Positions 63,501 through 64,000 of a stretch of 64,000 bases of DNA are shown piece after piece. The stretch lies in contig JAPFFF010000001.1 in assembly GCA_039105265.1 (NCBI GenBank), positions 1,860,001 to 1,924,000 on the forward strand, written 5' to 3'. The position numbers and the translations under genes were made by a program. The notes under the pieces were generated by a model, which was not told the origin of the DNA, ran no database searches, and worked only from the letters and a program-made list of their open reading frames with translations. This DNA is from Tritrichomonas musculus (lineage: Eukaryota > Parabasalia > Tritrichomonadida > Tritrichomonadidae). Every line of letters starts with the position of its first letter. Position 1 is the stretch's first letter.

Positions 63501-64000
63501 TTACTCCTTATGATAAAATGAAATATGCTACCTTAGAACCTCTCAGACAAAGATATGAAACAGCATTCGGTATGGATATAACAATAAATCAAATGATGCA
63601 ATATGCAAAATATTTAAAAACAACTTACGGAGTCAATTGGAGAGTACAAGATGAGAATTTAGATTTTGATTTCAATATTGCAAAAATCGCTAACAAGGCA
63701 AATATTGTTTGGAGAGAATATGAAAATTATTTAGGACACACGAAAAAGAATAGAGTTGACTTCGATACTGCAATAAAATCATATAAAACTCAAAATGGTA
63801 TTGGAACGTTAACGATTCAAGATATGAAACAATTTATAAAAGAGGTGAAAGATTTATCAAAGAAATCAAAAACAGATTCGAAGAATAAATTAATAGATTC
63901 AATAGATTCAATCAATAAGAACAAAGATAAAGATCATCAAATTTCAACCGATATGTTGGAGAAGTTAAGTGTTAATTCTGATAATTTGGATGCATTACAA
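54512..64000 (+). CDS. giant ORF, unknown protein, runs off the window
   Basis: The frame from ATG 54512 is open through base 64000: 3163 codons with no stop, and the 3' end lies outside. Such length in AT-rich DNA cannot be chance. The protein is hydrophilic and rich in Lys, Asn, Gln, Glu, Asp, Ile and Tyr, with regular Trp and Tyr. There is no signal peptide or TM helix, so it should be intracellular. Residues 1 to about 625 look globular and helical. A Glu/Gln-rich linker follows (KKREKIWLDEAKAEEQEIQ), then some 2500 residues of helical sequence. Recurring phrases there have an aromatic and Phe/Tyr-Pro: AFPDFDNSY, TYPDIFPQSEW, HFPNDFKSAEDW, NFPKNFDGKWETYL, EYPNFETNY, DFPDDTWSSKL and DFPIDSTIKQW. 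They suggest highly diverged tandem units of irregular length. I see no enzyme motif and recognise no family. A scaffold or cytoskeletal giant, or the cargo of a large mobile element, are both possible. Confidence 0.85.
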   Translation, partial: MTNQTLSISYEYQGISVTFKDQDAKKEFEFLIRICQEVEIDEPNIQTIHQYFTENPNTIEETNELILYTHLMIETLALKELHLGDTLGLTLDNVNAEYQQKRGDLMNSIKDIKKKKSAKFEELFIKFDRSHYLPVDPTDYDICLNYKETRELYELVQHAFHMDPGRKLDQAFDATFQLGDLYIYSFSGKPYNPLYMRFYKAFIQQSWGELNKQVLISLLNSDAIFEVCDALNSKISRTIIYENKGTNEQRQFRFLPKERMDIRADDYISLAGAEQDGAMYVLNNLKGILTVLQNLEKNHENVQTLFTVALIKYIHFENKNWFDPSVFSKYLNILLTDCEKFNVTNYNDLVYGDKWDETRNFILQKVLLWNNEQDQWTFKAQLRQKVIHSIARQKDIKDLCEKLLIEKLTLESTPISPDNVQDQMKMLEEIVDKKGVDIDDRYTTICTMLIQEIAEINPERGAALMKGSTDERNVALLHLNIWYVIQDYIHDTKTPEDTRIKNCVEQFRQYPYSSKAIENIMNSYNKNDKNQAYRRIIGETAYNLCLMKAYTGEIGLDNVIDLLPQMFSNLDKDIKQELQTFLSSEPNLDQDQTLFMIANDKLWETQVSMEELYANNPDIINMMHKQWIAEKIKKREKIWLDEAKAEEQEIQNEAENQEILEEGVQPIQLPEQELNQGSTDQERGNNDNQWERFLAQTRIEQRDTWQRYLQVLQDENPFFNKDNIEINQFMSIIDREFHNINMNSIKQPSEITAQLTKAYPEMYWIIMIEYMRAYLKWSLGTNDQITDQESVDELNGRGFTEQSERSVNQMRNEWNGQLNDLKGKLGKLWEIGSQHENLGPDKDSWINQMVYQEYPTKNALREFIDTKTFQNEFYHDFQEYGNKTYAEIRRVLGAFNFSEKYIQELAHQYWTNDDEFNDRNTRSRRDKMENKFNKEGGVKSQIQNEFRRWSTIKNNRMETITITIENLVRAERITQNDMNSERTRLIENYVNGDNLRNEQKGEELQNIKEDSQDYLDHHNEQAITQRIRQLYDNNGIVSTDEEIRTKYAEYLSSQNKDSYLSELGRELLQRRNSAVTNWIQRFNNEIGTKIENINFIHGIVSSVEKVNLTAVKQSFINQVQSTPQNGENLFNELKNDMERREANAKDQQINHYGNQIHRLISNSGRPFTVEGIRDTEVKPILDIENIQERDRKFNDWVRNWETKEQLIQTKIQNLERTYVQKYQITNKEIDSASILQHILNKVATTYNQDTVLSNINEKIERNTEIVKTLKERLELNKLEDTFREAYGQEFTQAKWYDMIREHSNLPIDQQINVIKAHIQQKNRETGNLIQNVNNKLTECFQSAFPDFDNSYINEKVIELLFRSYPEVNRNYSQLEAKLQSLLPQFKKMGELFRKWNSQNISNIYLGMKTFQDAGHEVPRLFELAEEYEVRLEIIEYNPLNLLKITNEPENQQNQKMREELELLKQKRNAILSDSNFRLKIDQYCQGRNSVEKETLIKEIVGHCDRVEDVDKFIDAKTRYIGFGKNWSQFQTRVDFDNFYKSNRESSNLNLLMRSNFGQMSPEDNIKIDELKVYLSNTYPDIFPQSEWSYIQEDKFEEDGAKFYAYLQGEMMYQQIRLMYPPNTMPATWDHAQYHSNIFKALDKLQKEFLRKEPLYRSIKTDRNFNLALNEYNEIAPDHEKLTAERIFATARPTDDILKLTQSLRNQIQSKINSVEFNDSLERAIREVWKPHFPNDFKSAEDWRTEFGDNYKARNAILKLTPGYQFWANVNPHEEVNLKNYIVRNGGTIESAYQALNNFYSQYYPIYSRQWVGNPTLLPYLTKYKNKFGGSEQSALYYLFGKFYGDLNRCLQFFAAYEGNQEIENMNGSQKYSDINSFLQTVVNQGDAVNQSTFLNNIQSSVTNFSNSKSNWESNTDFRNHVFYLEALKEENKTGLKYDFSWDEDKMYKNYLIPLAKKYYQQFVGKRYIPDSNTNNSNVSTEYNNIILAAEDYRKKNDDWENSNVKSTLERYQNEGRINSKKSYEDLKDEFEKPADAMKYLEIEKNKKTLLVALGRNEDEELPRGDVNFAPYHDIDEKDLTSRLNWLLNFVSKIEDENTASWNSPAFLKIHSDYRSNHSDDRSTQTINQCKIKYGLDYESAKIDLKYHYLLEKYREEFQEDYSIKETDPNNDQKLAHIHEIEKLLKNYKDYKVDNELQIKLNCYNAESGQDTLNHLWLVKKFKDNVQSAKIYLEYWTYVGKINAITSDNNDIKDVPISLAGITKLKEIFNNVSKDDTAFQSVSFQQLLNQYNDIKHSHHDVTDIKRLYGSYINCTNAMKCVLLEHELETTYQLSKDNFPKNFDGKWETYLKALENKKSEIDIKKNSILWDSEVRKWYDYAKENVDSTLPTIEQMMIDDKYNKDIVYYKILTKIWGKFTGKEYPNFETNYQVTNAKLANKINNYIKRYDKFRIDGEILRLLANQKQEVSIDDLLNRYIDSDNPDDDVLDARRYLQNEIWESEYKAFCEEVGLKPDTKMNTFKNEKERYKFFDLKMKETRDIKPKWEKLIPEVEHWNRYQEPKDQLHKWEEVHKKYDGNIDKVYEEIVFENRKKKFEEDFPDDTWSSKLSKKDQIEKLDEFFRIYNTYYYTLPNFKNTLDEYNRRFNTEKLSVQDIVTKYKTDSTGCLNMMNYKILKLKLQKLDKDFNEKDYGENSEDISKMQRELERYETNQNQLKTSTNINGLYNEYEDKYKDTAKKLEDIEKEQKYKVNNVLNFLKIMIKIKDLETKYKKVFNYEDRKSWGSTPSAQFEYLEKIEKRYQKEKEKLDSFRGIDKLVDLYNDSHGLTGDNVKSIDDIFAENEYHCYKTYQTLLLTKYNYLNPKAPKDDSYTGSPKKFCEELEKEISEIERVYDKFKGKDGWMKLSLDEREKIIQNYKDEDTGNYKIELQGELQKYKKIFNLDFPIDSTIKQWNKEGRDIKYLKNYLAYVNKYSENNEYHELINKYNSKNKDKPIPAEYFTPYDKMKYATLEPLRQRYETAFGMDITINQMMQYAKYLKTTYGVNWRVQDENLDFDFNIAKIANKANIVWREYENYLGHTKKNRVDFDTAIKSYKTQNGIGTLTIQDMKQFIKEVKDLSKKSKTDSKNKLIDSIDSINKNKDKDHQISTDMLEKLSVNSDNLDALQ

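Noticed and set aside
53178-64000. Polinton/Maverick or other capsid-bearing element
   Set aside because: No polymerase, integrase, packaging ATPase, protease or capsid motif is visible in the part present; only an unassigned large-element hypothesis is kept.
1-64000. Spliceosomal introns
   Set aside because: I saw no GTATGT…ACTAACACACAG-type trichomonad intron, and the intact genes are uninterrupted.

Overview
This window looks like nuclear DNA of a parabasalid protist, a trichomonad of the Trichomonas/Tritrichomonas kind. The sequence is very AT-rich and every gene I can read is a single intronless frame in the standard code. Several start codons have a TCA(C/T)-type initiator about 10 bases upstream. 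The ubiquitin has eight unusual substitutions, and the gene families (R2R3 Myb, BTB plus discoidin, Sel1 pseudokinase, Cys-rich and PMP-like surface proteins, ankyrin relics, many DNA transposons) fit trichomonads. The species is an inference.

Layout. 1-250: a tRNA-Arg(UCG) gene. 252-10218: one DNA transposon with identical 36-bp terminal inverted repeats and a TA target duplication; it carries a pogo/Tc1-type transposase, a 6.2-kb satellite of 18-bp units and a second array of 124/121-bp units. 10.2-16 kb: a transposon graveyard with two copies of a 733-bp Mutator-like MITE. One copy holds a hAT MITE and itself sits inside a third element, so nesting is three deep. 16.3-16.8 kb: an R2R3 Myb gene. 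18.1-26.7 kb, minus strand: a decayed surface-protein gene abutting a long decayed HECT-type E3 ligase gene. 27.5-28.3 kb: a MINDY-type deubiquitinase. 28.3-30.9 kb: a tRNA-Thr relic, a tRNA-Arg(UCU) gene and an ankyrin relic. 30.9-36.4 kb: a BTB/discoidin protein, a Sel1 pseudokinase and a divergently transcribed PPP phosphatase. 38.2-42.2 kb: a large Cys-rich surface protein. 42.8-43.2 kb: polyubiquitin. 43.7-46.1 kb: a VWA-type protein with a GC-rich core. 46.4-51.4 kb: a second BTB/discoidin gene and a BTB/tubby-like gene.

From about 53.2 kb the character changes. A GC-rich non-coding tract is followed by a small secreted protein (minus strand), a GC-rich divergent spacer, a small coiled-coil protein (plus strand) and, 46 bases later, a giant open frame from 54512 to the window edge. 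I read that frame codon by codon: 3163 codons with no stop and no end in the window. It resembles no family I recognise and seems to contain diverged repeats marked by an aromatic...FP...W pattern. It is the best candidate here for something undescribed.

How the genes relate. Ubiquitin biology recurs (polyubiquitin, a MINDY protease, a dead E3), as does phospho-signalling (a pseudokinase head-to-head with a phosphatase) and cell-surface display. These are separate host genes, not operons.
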